Below, piece after piece: positions 45,601 through 51,902 of a stretch of DNA of 64,000 nt (position 1 is its first letter; the number at the start of each line of letters is the position of its first letter). The notes below the pieces were generated by a model that saw only the letters and a program-made list of their open reading frames with translations, had not been told where the DNA came from and ran no database searches. The stretch is from positions 1,612,001 through 1,676,000 of the forward strand of contig NZ_CP069421.1 in NCBI RefSeq assembly GCF_018118585.1, in the 5' to 3' direction. A program made the translations under genes and the position numbers. This DNA comes from Aristaeella lactis. Its GTDB lineage: Bacteria; Bacillota; Clostridia; Christensenellales; Aristaeellaceae.

Positions 45601-48600
45601 GTCTCTTCGTAGTCGCGGCTGTTCGTGACGGTGTACGCCCATGCGGTCTCGGAGATCTTCTCGATGACAGGCACCTTATAATTCGCCAGCTGCTCTTCGG
45701 AAACCGTATAAGTGATCTCCTTGCCGCCTTCGAACTTGTTCAGGCCGGTCCAGGTGTACTTCCATTCGTTGTCTTCGTTCAGTGTCGCGGTGCCGGCTTC
45801 TGTACCGTTCGCCAGCAGCTTCACTGTCACTTCGTCAGGACGGAAGCCTTCAACGTCGTCGTTATCATCCCAGATCTTTTCAACGCTGACCTGGGTCTTT
45901 TCGGTGGTACGGCTGTTCTTCACGGTGTAGGTGAAGGTGCCGTCCGCAGCCTTCGTGATCTGCGTGCTGTAGTTTTCGACCGGATCTTCGGTGACCGTGT
46001 AATTGATCTCCGCTCCGTTCTCAAACTTCTGTAGCTTCGTCCAGCTGTGGCTCCAGTTGTTGCCCTCGTTCAGTTCAACAGAGCCCAGATCCTTTGTGCC
46101 CTTCATCAGGTGCACTGTGACGTTTTCAGGCCTGAAGCCTTCTTCGTTGTTGTTGTCGTCCCAGACCTTGGTAACCTTCACTTCGGTCTCTACGTAGTCG
46201 CGGCTGTTCTTAACGGTGTAAGCCCATGCGGTTTCGGAGACCTTGACAATGACAGGCTCCTTGTAGTTCGCCAGCTGTGCTTCGGAAACCGTATAAGTGA
46301 TTTCTTCGCCGCCGTCGAACTTATTCAGTTCGGTCCAGGTGTACTTCCATTCGTTGTCAGCGCTCAGCGTCGCTTCACCGGCTTCCTCACTGTTCGCCAG
46401 CAGCTTCACTGTAACGCTTTCCGGACGGAAGCCTTCCTTATTGTCGCTGTCGTCCCAGATCTTTTCGACACTGACTTCGGTCTTTTCGGTGGTGCGGCTG
46501 TTCTTCACGGTATAGGTGAAGGTGCCGTCCGCAGCCTTCGTGATCTGCGTGCTGTAGTTTTCGACCGGATCTTCGGTGACCGTGTAATTGATCTCCGCTC
46601 CGTTCTCAAACTTCTGTAGCTTCGTCCAGCTGTGGCTCCAGTTGTTGCCCTCGTTCAGTTCAACAGAGCCCAGATCCTTTGTGCCCTTCATCAGGTGCAC
46701 TGTGACGTTTTCAGGCCTGAAGCCTTCTTCGTTGTTGTTGTCGTCCCAGACCTTGGTAACCTTCACTTCGGTCTCTACGTAGTCGCGGCTGTTCTTAACG
46801 GTGTAAGCCCATGCGGTTTCGGAGACCTTGACAATGACAGGCTCCTTGTAGTTCGCCAGCTGTGCTTCGGAAACCGTATAAGTGATTTCTTCGCCGCCGT
46901 CGAACTTATTCAGTTCGGTCCAGGTGTACTTCCATTCGTTGTCAGCGCTCAGCGTCGCTTCACCGGCTTCCTCACTGTTCGCCAGCAGCTTCACTGTAAC
47001 GCTTTCCGGACGGAAGCCTTCCTTATTGTCGCTGTCGTCCCAGATCTTTTCGACACTGACTTCGGTCTTTTCGGTGGTGCGGCTGTTCTTCACGGTATAG
47101 GTGAAGGTGCCGTCCGCAGCCTTCGTGATCTGCGTGCTGTAGTTTTCGACCGGATCTTCGGTGACCGTGTAATTGATCTCCGCTCCGTTCTCAAACTTCT
47201 GTAGCTTCGTCCAGCTGTGGCTCCAGTTGTTGCCCTCGTTTAGTTCAACAGAGCCCAGATCCTTTGTGCCCTTCATCAGGTGCACTGTGACGTTTTCAGG
47301 CCTGAAGCCTTCTTCGTTGTTGTTGTCGTCCCAGACCTTGGTAACCTTCACTTCGGTCTCTACGTAGTCGCGGCTGTTCTTAACGGTGTAAGCCCATGCG
47401 GTTTCGGAGACCTTGACAATGACAGGCTCCTTGTAGTTCGCCAGCTGTGCTTCGGAAACCGTATAAGTGATTTCTTCGCCGCCGTCGAACTTATTCAGTT
47501 CGGTCCAGGTGTACTTCCATTCGTTGTCAGCGCTCAGCGTTGCTTCGCCGGCTTCTTCACCGTTCGCCAGCAGCTTCACTGTCACGCTCGCCGGACGGAA
47601 GCCTTCCTTATTGTCGCTGTCGTCCCAGATCTTTTCAACGCTGACTTCAGTCTTTTCGGTGGTGCGGCTGTTCTTCACGGTGTAGGTAAAGGTGCCGTCC
47701 GCAACCTTCGTGATCTGCGTGCTGTAGTTCGTGACCGGATCTTCGGTGACCGTGTAATTGATCTCCGCACCCTTCTCGAACTTCTGCAGCTTCGTCCAAC
47801 TGTAGCTCCAGTTGTTCTCCGCGTTCAGTTCAACGCTTTCGAGGACAGTGTTGCCCTTCTTCAGGTTGACCTTGACGCTGGCAGGCCTGAAGCCTTCTTC
47901 GTTGCCATTGTCATCCCAGACCTTGGTGACCTTCACTTCGGTCTCTTCGGTGGTATGGCTGTTGGTAATAACTACAGTGTATCCGGTGATGACACCTTCC
48001 ACTTCAACAGCCTTCAGATCGCCGATGCTCGTGGTGTAGTCATCAATCTTGGCTTCAGTGACCACATAGGTAATCTTCTGACCCTTTGCGTTCACATCCA
48101 GATTCGTCCACTTGTAGCTCCACTTACCATCCTTATCCGCCTTGATCGTCTGGGTATTCGTGAAGACTTCCTCAGTTTCGCCCTCGGCGGCGCCCGGGAT
48201 CGTGCCCGTCAGTGTAACGCTGATCGCGGTAGGCCGTTTGCCGTCCTGGTTATCCGCGTCGTTCCACGCCTTCGTGACTTCGATCTCGGTCTTTTCAGTG
48301 GTATGGGTATTTGTCAGGGTAGTGATTGTACCTTCGGTTTCGTTGCTGGTCAGCGTATAGCCTGTCGGCAGGCCTTCCTCAGACCATGTGTACTTGATTT
48401 CCTTACCGTTCGCGTACTTCTGCAGATGCTCAATCTTATCTTCCCAATTGTTCTCCGCGTTCAGTACCACAGACTTACCGGTATCAGTGCCGTCAGCGAG
48501 AAGCTTCACGGTCAGGCTTGCCGGACGGATACCATCCTGGTTATCAGCGTCGACCCAGACCTTCTTCACAGAAGCCTCGGTCTCCACGTAGTCGCGGCTG

Positions 48601-51600
48601 TTCTTAACCGTGTAAGCCCATGCGTTCTCGGAAACCTTCGTGATGACAGGCTCCTTGTAGTTCGCCAGCTGTGCTTCGGAAACCGTGTAAGTGATTTCCT
48701 CGCCGCCTTCGAACTTGTTCAGGCCGGTCCAGGTATGCTTCCACTTATTCTCAGCGTTCAGGGTCGCTTCGCCGGCTTCCTCACCGTTCGCCAGCAGCTT
48801 CACTGTCACGCTTGCGGGACGGAAGCCTTCCTTGTTGTCGCTGTCGTCCCAGATCTTTTCAACACTGACTTCAGTCTTTTCGGTGGTGCGGCTGTTCTTC
48901 ACGGTGTAGGTGAAGGTGCCGTCAGCAGCCTTCGTGATCTGCGTGCTGTAGTTCGCAACCGGATCTTCGGTGACCGTGTAGTTGATCGCCTTACCGTTCT
49001 CGTACTTCTGCAGCTTCGTCCAGCTGTAGCTCCAGTTGTTGCTCTTATCAAGCACAACGGACTCAACTTTCCCGCCGTTCTTCAGCAGGTTGACGGTAAC
49101 GCTGGCAGGCTGGAAGCCTTCTTCGTTGTTGTTGTCGTCCCAGACCTTGGTGACCTTCACTTCGGTCTCTTCGTAGTCACGGCTGTTCGTTACGGTATAT
49201 TCGAATTCGGTTTCGCTTACCTGCTTGATGACCGGGACTTTGTAGCCAGGCACCTGCTCTTCGGTAACCGTATAGATGATCTTCTGACCGTTGTCGAACT
49301 TGGCCAAGCCGCTCCAGGCATGCGTCCAGTGATTCTTTTCGTTCAGTTCAGCGCTGTCGATAACCTCGCTGCCCTTCTTCAGTTGGACCGTTACCTTTTC
49401 AGGACGGAAGCCTTCCTTGTTGTTGCTGTCGTCCCAGACCTTGGTGACCTTCACTTCGGTCTCTTCGGTTATATGCTCATTGGTAATAGTAGTGATTGTC
49501 GCGACAGTATCATTGCTTACCATCGTGTAGCCTGTCGGCAGGCCTTCCTCAGACCAGGTATACTTGATGACCTTGCCGCCTGCGTACTTCTGCAGATGCT
49601 CAATCTTGTCTTCCCAATTGTTCTCCGCGTTCAGTACCACAGACTTACCGGTATCAACGCCGTCAGCCAGAAGCTTCACAGTCAGGCTCGTCGGACGGAT
49701 ACCATCCTGGTTGTTGGCATCGTCCCAGACCTTCTTCACAGAAGCCTCGGTCTCCACGTAGTCGCGGCTGTTGGTAACGGTGTAAGCCCACTTATCTTCC
49801 GCCACCTTTTCAATGACGGGAACCTTATATCCGGAGATCTGTGCCTCGGCCACTGTGTAATCAATCTCAGAGCCGCCCACAAACTTCTGCAGGTTGGTCC
49901 AGGTGTACTTCCAGCTGTTATCCTTGCTCAGCGTAGCGGTGCCGGCTTCTTTACCATTTGCCAGCAGCTTCACTGTCACATCGTCAGGACGGAAGCCTTC
50001 AATATTATTGTTATCGTCCCAGATCTTCTCTACGCTGACTTCAGTCTTGTCTGTTGTGCGGCTGTTCGTCACCGTGTAGATGAAAGTACCGTCATCAGCC
50101 TTCGTAATACTGGTGCCATAGTTCGTGACCGGATCTTCGGTGACCGTGTAGTTCACCGCAGTGCCGTTCTCGTACTTCTGCAGCTTTGTCCAGCTGTAAC
50201 TCCAGTTGTTAGCTTCGCTCAGCTCAACAGAGCCCTGATCCTTTGTACCCTTCATCAGGTGCACTGTGACCTTGGCGGGCCTGAAGCCTTCTGCGTTGTC
50301 GTTGTCATCCCAGACCTTGTTGACCTTCACTTCGGTCTCTTCGTAGTCACGGGCATTGGTTACGGTGTAAGCCCATTCGTTCTCGGAAACCTTCTTGATT
50401 TCCGGTACCTTGTAGTTCGCCAGCTGAGCTTCGGAAACCGTATAAGTGATTTCTTTCTTATCGTCGGCAAACTTCCGCAGGCCCGTCCAGGTGTACTTCC
50501 AGCCGTTGTCAGCGTTCAGTGTCGCAGTACCGGCGTCCTTACCGTCCGCCAGCAGCTTCACTGTCACGCTTGCGGGACGGAAGCCTTCCTTGTTGTCGCT
50601 GTCTTCCCAGATCTTCTCCACGGTAACCTGGGTCAGCATATCATCTTCCACCAGGATGACAGTCTTGCCGTCCGCGCCGGTGGTGATGGTAGCGCTGCCT
50701 GTTACATTGCCGTTCGCATCAATAGTAAAGGTAGTATCGCTGGCGATCGCGTAATCCTTCGGAGCGATGGTCTCATGCAGTGTATAAACTTCGCCGACCA
50801 GCAGTCCCGTGATGACATGGGCTTCCTTCTTGGAATCCCACTCTTCAACTACCTTGCCCTCGGAATCAAGAATCTGGATGTGCGCGCCTTCAACTTCAGC
50901 ACCGCTGACAACATCTGTCTTCTTGATTTTGACTTCCGTCAGGCTGTCCTTGATCAGGATATGTCCGCCTTCAACAACGGTTTCACCGGAATGGACAACG
51001 CCGTTCTCGTCGATGGTGAATGTCGTGTCAGCAGCGATTGTGTAGCCCAGAGGTGCAACGGTTTCTTTCAGCGTGTATTCAACACCCGTCGCCAGACCCG
51101 TGATAACTTCAGCAGTCTTGCCGGACTTCCATTCCCTGACGATTACATATTCATTGTTTTCGCCATAGAACTTAGTGCCTTCGGGCTCCTTCTCACCCGC
51201 TGCGCGCAGAATCTTGATCTCAGCGCCTTCCAGTTCTTCCTGGCCCGTGATGTCGGTCTTGCTGACCTTCACCTTTGTCGGAGCGTCTTCGATCAGAATA
51301 TGTCCGCCCGCGACCTCTGTTCCGTTCGCCTTGACCTTACCGGTCTCGTCGATCGTGAACTTCGTGTCTGCAGCGATGGTGTAGCCGTCCGGAGCGATCG
51401 TCTCACGCAGGATGTACTCGATGCCGGTCTTCAGGCCGTCAATCTTGTGCGCCTCTTCCGTGGACGTCCACTCTTCAACGATTACATATTCATTGTTTTC
51501 ACCATAGAACTTGGTGCCTTCGGGTTCATTCTCGCCAGCTGCGCGCAGGATCTTAATCTCCGCGCCAGGCAGCTCGGGTCCGCCGGCAACTTCTACCTTG

Positions 51601-51902
51601 CTGATCGTGACATGCGTCTTGTCATCTTCAACCAGGATCACGGTCTTGCCGTTCTCATCCACGGTCCTCGCGCCAACAACCGTTACCTTACCGGTTTCGT
51701 CCACCCAGAACTTGATGTCGGTTACTACGGTGTAGCCTTCCGGTGCCACGGTCTCACGCAGTGTGTATACGTTTTCTTCGCCTGTCTTCAGGCCTTCGAT
51801 GATGTGGTTGCCGTTCTCTGTGCTGGTCCAGGAATCGAATTCCTTGTCGTCCTTGTCCAGAACGACCAGCTTCGCGCCTTTCGACTTCCTTGCCATTGGC
51901 AA
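33471..51902 (-). CDS. Giant Cna_B protein, fragment 1 (C-terminal part)
   Basis: The frame is open for 6143 codons. True homology begins near 51880 (GAKLVVLDKDD); the first seven or eight residues are an out-of-frame reading of the previous unit, so ATG 51902 is not a natural start. It carries about half a SpaA unit, one full one, three diverged SpaA modules (to about 50637), then 49 Cna_B modules of about 95 residues. Next come two FctA-like domains (about 35990-36735), a SpaA module, a D2-like domain marked by DIGDAVPYQLKATL (about 35190-35690), a SpaA module and four Cna_B modules. The tail is Pro/Thr-rich and ends GVEVMINHVGDCFD. There is no LPXTG motif, membrane segment or basic end. 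A terminator follows. Confidence 0.85.
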   Translation of the reverse strand: MPMARKSKGAKLVVLDKDDKEFDSWTSTENGNHIIEGLKTGEENVYTLRETVAPEGYTVVTDIKFWVDETGKVTVVGARTVDENGKTVILVEDDKTHVTISKVEVAGGPELPGAEIKILRAAGENEPEGTKFYGENNEYVIVEEWTSTEEAHKIDGLKTGIEYILRETIAPDGYTIAADTKFTIDETGKVKANGTEVAGGHILIEDAPTKVKVSKTDITGQEELEGAEIKILRAAGEKEPEGTKFYGENNEYVIVREWKSGKTAEVITGLATGVEYTLKETVAPLGYTIAADTTFTIDENGVVHSGETVVEGGHILIKDSLTEVKIKKTDVVSGAEVEGAHIQILDSEGKVVEEWDSKKEAHVITGLLVGEVYTLHETIAPKDYAIASDTTFTIDANGNVTGSATITTGADGKTVILVEDDMLTQVTVEKIWEDSDNKEGFRPASVTVKLLADGKDAGTATLNADNGWKYTWTGLRKFADDKKEITYTVSEAQLANYKVPEIKKVSENEWAYTVTNARDYEETEVKVNKVWDDNDNAEGFRPAKVTVHLMKGTKDQGSVELSEANNWSYSWTKLQKYENGTAVNYTVTEDPVTNYGTSITKADDGTFIYTVTNSRTTDKTEVSVEKIWDDNNNIEGFRPDDVTVKLLANGKEAGTATLSKDNSWKYTWTNLQKFVGGSEIDYTVAEAQISGYKVPVIEKVAEDKWAYTVTNSRDYVETEASVKKVWDDANNQDGIRPTSLTVKLLADGVDTGKSVVLNAENNWEDKIEHLQKYAGGKVIKYTWSEEGLPTGYTMVSNDTVATITTITNEHITEETEVKVTKVWDDSNNKEGFRPEKVTVQLKKGSEVIDSAELNEKNHWTHAWSGLAKFDNGQKIIYTVTEEQVPGYKVPVIKQVSETEFEYTVTNSRDYEETEVKVTKVWDDNNNEEGFQPASVTVNLLKNGGKVESVVLDKSNNWSYSWTKLQKYENGKAINYTVTEDPVANYSTQITKAADGTFTYTVKNSRTTEKTEVSVEKIWDDSDNKEGFRPASVTVKLLANGEEAGEATLNAENKWKHTWTGLNKFEGGEEITYTVSEAQLANYKEPVITKVSENAWAYTVKNSRDYVETEASVKKVWVDADNQDGIRPASLTVKLLADGTDTGKSVVLNAENNWEDKIEHLQKYANGKEIKYTWSEEGLPTGYTLTSNETEGTITTLTNTHTTEKTEIEVTKAWNDADNQDGKRPTAISVTLTGTIPGAAEGETEEVFTNTQTIKADKDGKWSYKWTNLDVNAKGQKITYVVTEAKIDDYTTSIGDLKAVEVEGVITGYTVVITNSHTTEETEVKVTKVWDDNGNEEGFRPASVKVNLKKGNTVLESVELNAENNWSYSWTKLQKFEKGAEINYTVTEDPVTNYSTQITKVADGTFTYTVKNSRTTEKTEVSVEKIWDDSDNKEGFRPASVTVKLLANGEEAGEATLSADNEWKYTWTELNKFDGGEEITYTVSEAQLANYKEPVIVKVSETAWAYTVKNSRDYVETEVKVTKVWDDNNNEEGFRPENVTVHLMKGTKDLGSVELNEGNNWSHSWTKLQKFENGAEINYTVTEDPVENYSTQITKAADGTFTYTVKNSRTTEKTEVSVEKIWDDSDNKEGFRPESVTVKLLANSEEAGEATLSADNEWKYTWTELNKFDGGEEITYTVSEAQLANYKEPVIVKVSETAWAYTVKNSRDYVETEVKVTKVWDDNNNEEGFRPENVTVHLMKGTKDLGSVELNEGNNWSHSWTKLQKFENGAEINYTVTEDPVENYSTQITKAADGTFTYTVKNSRTTEKTEVSVEKIWDDSDNKEGFRPESVTVKLLANSEEAGEATLSADNEWKYTWTELNKFDGGEEITYTVSEAQLANYKEPVIVKVSETAWAYTVKNSRDYVETEVKVTKVWDDNNNEEGFRPENVTVHLMKGTKDLGSVELNEGNNWSHSWTKLQKFENGAEINYTVTEDPVENYSTQITKAADGTFTYTVKNSRTTEKTQVSVEKIWDDNDDVEGFRPDEVTVKLLANGTEAGTATLNEDNEWKYTWTGLNKFEGGKEITYTVSEEQLANYKVPVIEKISETAWAYTVTNSRDYEETEVKVTKVWDDNNNEEGFQPKNVTVHLMKGTDDQGAVELNAENNWSYSWTKLQKYENGAAVNYTVTEDPVANYSTQITKAADGTFTYTVKNSRTTEKTEVSVEKIWDDNDDVEGFRPDEVTVKLLANGTEAGTATLNEDNEWKYTWTDLNKFAGGKEITYTVSEAQLAYYKVPVIEKVSKTAWAYTVTNARDYEETEVKVTKVWDDNNNEEGFQPGSVKVNLMKGNTVLESVELNAKNNWGHSWTKLQKYENGAAINYSVTEDPVANYSTQITKAADGTFTYTVTNSRTTEKTEVSVEKIWDDSDNKEGFRPTSVTVKLLANDEEAGEATLSADNEWKYTWTDLNKFDGGEEIIYTVSEAQLANYKVPEIKKVSETEWAYTITNSRDYEETEVKVTKVWDDNDDEEGFQPDSVTVNLKKGDSVIESVELNAKNNWSYSWTKLQKYENGTAVNYTVTEDPVANYSTKITKADDGTFTYTVTNSRTTDKTEVSVEKIWDDNDNREGFRPDDVTVKLLANGKEAGTATLSKDNSWKYTWTGLNKYAGGEEITYTVSEAQLANYKTPVIEKVSETAWAYTVTNARDYEETEVKVTKVWNDNDNKEGFQPKSVTVNLMKNGEKAESVVLNADNNWSHSWTKLQKYENGTAIEYTVTEDSVANYSTTITKADDGTFTYTVTNSRTTEKTEASVQKIWNDSENKEGFRPENVTVKLLADGKEAGTATLNAGNKWQYTWTDLQKFNNGAEIQYTVTEAQVSGYKVPVIEKISETEWAYTVTNSRDYVETEASVKKVWDDADNQDGIRPESLTVKLLADGVDTGKSVVLNAENNWEDKIEHLQKYANGKVIKYTWSEEGLPAGYTMVSNDTVATITTITNEHITEETEVTVTKVWEDSENAEGFRPEKVTVQLKKGSEVIDSAELNEKNHWTHAWSGLAKFDNGQKIIYTVTEEQVPGYKVPVIRQVSETEFEYTVTNSRDYEKTEIEVTKVWDDADNQDGKRPEKISVTLTGTIPGAAEGETETVYTDTREIKADKDGKWSYKWNDLAVYAKGQKITYAVTEAKIDEYTTSISDIKPVEVEGVITGYTVAITNSHTTEKTQVSVEKIWDDNDDVEGFRPDEVTVKLLANGTEAGTATLNEDNEWKYTWTGLNKFEGGKEITYTVSEEQLANYKVPVIEKISETAWAYTVTNSRDYEETEVKVTKVWDDNGNEEGFRPENVTVNLKKGATVLESVELNESNGWSYSWTKLQKYEKGAAINYTVTEDPVENYSTQITKAADGTFTYTVKNSRTTEKTEVSVEKIWDDSDNKEGFRPTSVTVKLLANDEEAGEATLNAENEWKHTWTGLNKFEGGEEITYTVSEAQLANYKVPEIKKVSETEWAYTVTNARDYEETEVKVTKVWDDNDNEEGFQPASVTVNLLKNGGKVESVVLDKSNNWSHSWTKLQKYENGAAINYTVTEDPVANYSTQITKAADGTFTYTVKNSRTTEKTEVSVEKIWDDSNNKEGFRPENVTVKLLANGEEAGTATLNEDNEWKYTWTDLNKFAGGKEITYTVSEAQLAYYKVPVIEKVSETEWAYTVTNARDYEETEVKVTKVWDDNDNEEGFQPDSVTVNLVKGETVLESVELNAENKWSYSWTKLQKYENGAAINYTVTEDPVANYSTQITKAADGTFTYTVKNSRTTEKTEVSVEKIWDDSNNAEGFRPDDVTVKLLANGTEAGTATLNEDNEWKYTWTGLNKFDEGKEITYTVSEAQLANYKEPVIVKVSETAWAYTVTNSRDYEETEVKVTKVWDDNNNEEGFQPKNVTVHLMKGTDDQGAVELNAENNWSYSWTKLQKYENGAAVNYTVTEDPVANYSTQITKAADGTFTYTVKNSRTTEKTEVSVEKIWDDNDDVEGFRPDEVTVKLLANGTEAGTATLNEDNEWKYTWTGLNKFEGGKEITYTVSEEQLANYKVPVIEKISETAWAYTVTNSRDYEETEVKVTKVWDDNGNEEGFRPENVTVNLKKGATVLESVELNESNGWSYSWTKLQKYENGAAINYTVTEDPVANYSTQITKAADGTFTYTVTNSRTTEKTEVSVEKIWDDSDDKEGFRPDDVTVKLLANGEEAGTATLNEGNEWKYTWTGLNKFADGAEIVYTVEETQLANYKVPVIVKVSETEWAYTVTNSRDYEETEVKVTKVWDDNDNEEGFQPKSVTVNLKKGGTVLESVELNAENKWSYSWTKLQKYENGAAVNYTVTEDPVANYSTQITKAADGTFTYTVTNSRTTEKTQVSVEKIWDDSDNKEGFRPDNVTVKLLANGTEAGTATLNAEKEWKYTWTGLNKFAGGKEITYTVSEAQLANYKVPEIKKVSETEWAYTVTNARDYEETEVKVTKVWDDNNNEEGFQPGSVKVNLKKGNTVLESVELNAKNNWSYSWTKLQKYENGAAVNYTVTEDPVENYSTQITKAADGTFTYTVKNSRTTEKTQVSVEKIWNDSNNAEGFRPTSVTVKLLANGKETGKTELNEKNEWKYTWTGLNKYADGKEIVYTVAEDQLANYKVPEIKKVSETEWAYTVTNSRDYEKTEIKVTKAWDDKNDQDGKRPAEIKVTLKGTVPVGTRGETEEVYSNTQTIKADAKSDWSYKWTDLAVFAKGQKVSYAVTEAAVDDYTASIDDITPVEEEGVITGYKVAITNRHKIEETEVNVTKVWNDADDQDGYRPDGVTVNLLANGEVIDTVTLSEENSWSYNWTKLDKKASGKDIDYTVTEDEVPEYTTKIEKAADGTFTYTVTNSHKTEETEVKVRKVWNDADDQDGYRTDDVTVNLLANDEVIDTVTLSEENSWSYSWTKLDKKAAGQEIDYTVTEDTVDKYTTQIDKAADGTFTYTVTNSHTTDKTEASVKKVWDITAREEKKTPDSLKVTLLADGKETGMTVELNEANGWTGRITELPKYRDHGTEIVYTWSEDKLPDGYALTGTSEDGTVTTLTNTYTVKPCELPLEATKILTGRQWTAEDNFEFTLAADAGNPDGAVMPEVKTKTADINNKTVVFDKIVFNKYGTFKFTITETEGHIKGVTYDTEPKEFTVVIKDDGKGTLFVDSVTNDGYVDIKNPYDSKGEIQFFAKKVMNGRQLTEGAYSFELKDENGQVLQTVACDAEGKVEFAPITYTEEDMLVNGAWVEKRQYTYTISEVKPEDEKLDKAVIYDGAVKEITVTLTDDQEGTITTDPATGDLGITFINTVVRIQKTDAATGDELTGAHLQVLDQTGTVVDEWDTETGKIHEVKNLKIDEEYTLTETIAPKDYAFAADATFTVDRNGKVTSSGLKSREDGTLLLEDKLAEKPKFKKKIKDTNDTTGETSGWQDSADYDIGDAVPYQLKATLADNVTDYLAYHITFHDVMEKGLTFNGIDMVTVNGEEVKADKYTLTADEHSFDLTLAWGDGTQKITDTTLNKAAVEVYFTAILNKDAVLGVQGNVNTGKLEYSCNPNVNGEGKPSEDTEETKEDSVIAFTYKAEVNKVDEIGDPLAGAEFKLEKILPNKGLKLVECVTAESGDMFTFKGLDDGDYILTETKHPEGYKAIDPITFTVTAEHTVVWEDAARDTILTSLTGTVTTGELTFATEDELAGLTAEVKNESELTSASVKKIWKDDENRDGLRPVALNIELLADGAGTGMFVKLDSSNNWVAMIDGLPRMKNGKPVTYTWKEPAVVGYTLTNSKTTGTLTTLTNSYGPAETEVNVRKVWTDNNNEAGKRPVDITVQLYADGQAFGTAVTLNAANNWSYSWTSLKKNVNENGLTREIKYTVAETAIPEGYVAKITGNASTGYVITNTYESGKLIIQKEFDIEPWEPFVPDDSPMDIPVTKTWNDNDNKDGNRPGAVTVRLLADGQEVANAQLSEANGWKTVFTGLPRMTDEKVKINYTITEDPVEWYEAEIHGFNIRNNYKPVLTSVTVRKLWNDNNDAKKLRPTSIAMTLSNGMSVVLSAQNHWTATIDNLPTRVNGQPVTYTWTEQQVLNYNLTDMVTENNVTTFTNTIWTRPEPPTTGGRKPKTPGETVEVFEEYETPLGVEVMINHVGDCFD
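36736..50637 (-). repeat. Run of 49 Cna_B modules
   Basis: I counted 49 successive K-[VIA]-W module starts. Most alternate between a TKVW(D/N)D...EEGF type and an EKIWDD...EGFRP type, giving a 585-bp two-module step. The alternation is interrupted by KKVW...DGIRP modules (numbers 4, 8, 28 from the N-terminal side). Longer DGKRP modules are numbers 9, 30 and 46. Confidence 0.85.
46003..47757 (-). repeat. Three near-identical tandem 585-bp two-module blocks
   Basis: Blocks beginning at 46003, 46588 and 47173 are almost base-identical. One visible difference is TCGTTTAGTT near 47240 against TCGTTCAGTT in the others. This is the most recent expansion inside the 49-module run. Confidence 0.85.

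Noticed and set aside
34935-46034. Very long plus-strand open frames (2627 and 1067 codons, and a 1582-codon one at 47280-52028) opposite the giant gene
   Set aside because: They are exact antisense reflections of the Cna_B repeats, have no ribosome sites or recognisable domains, and stay open only because each repeat lacks stops in that frame.
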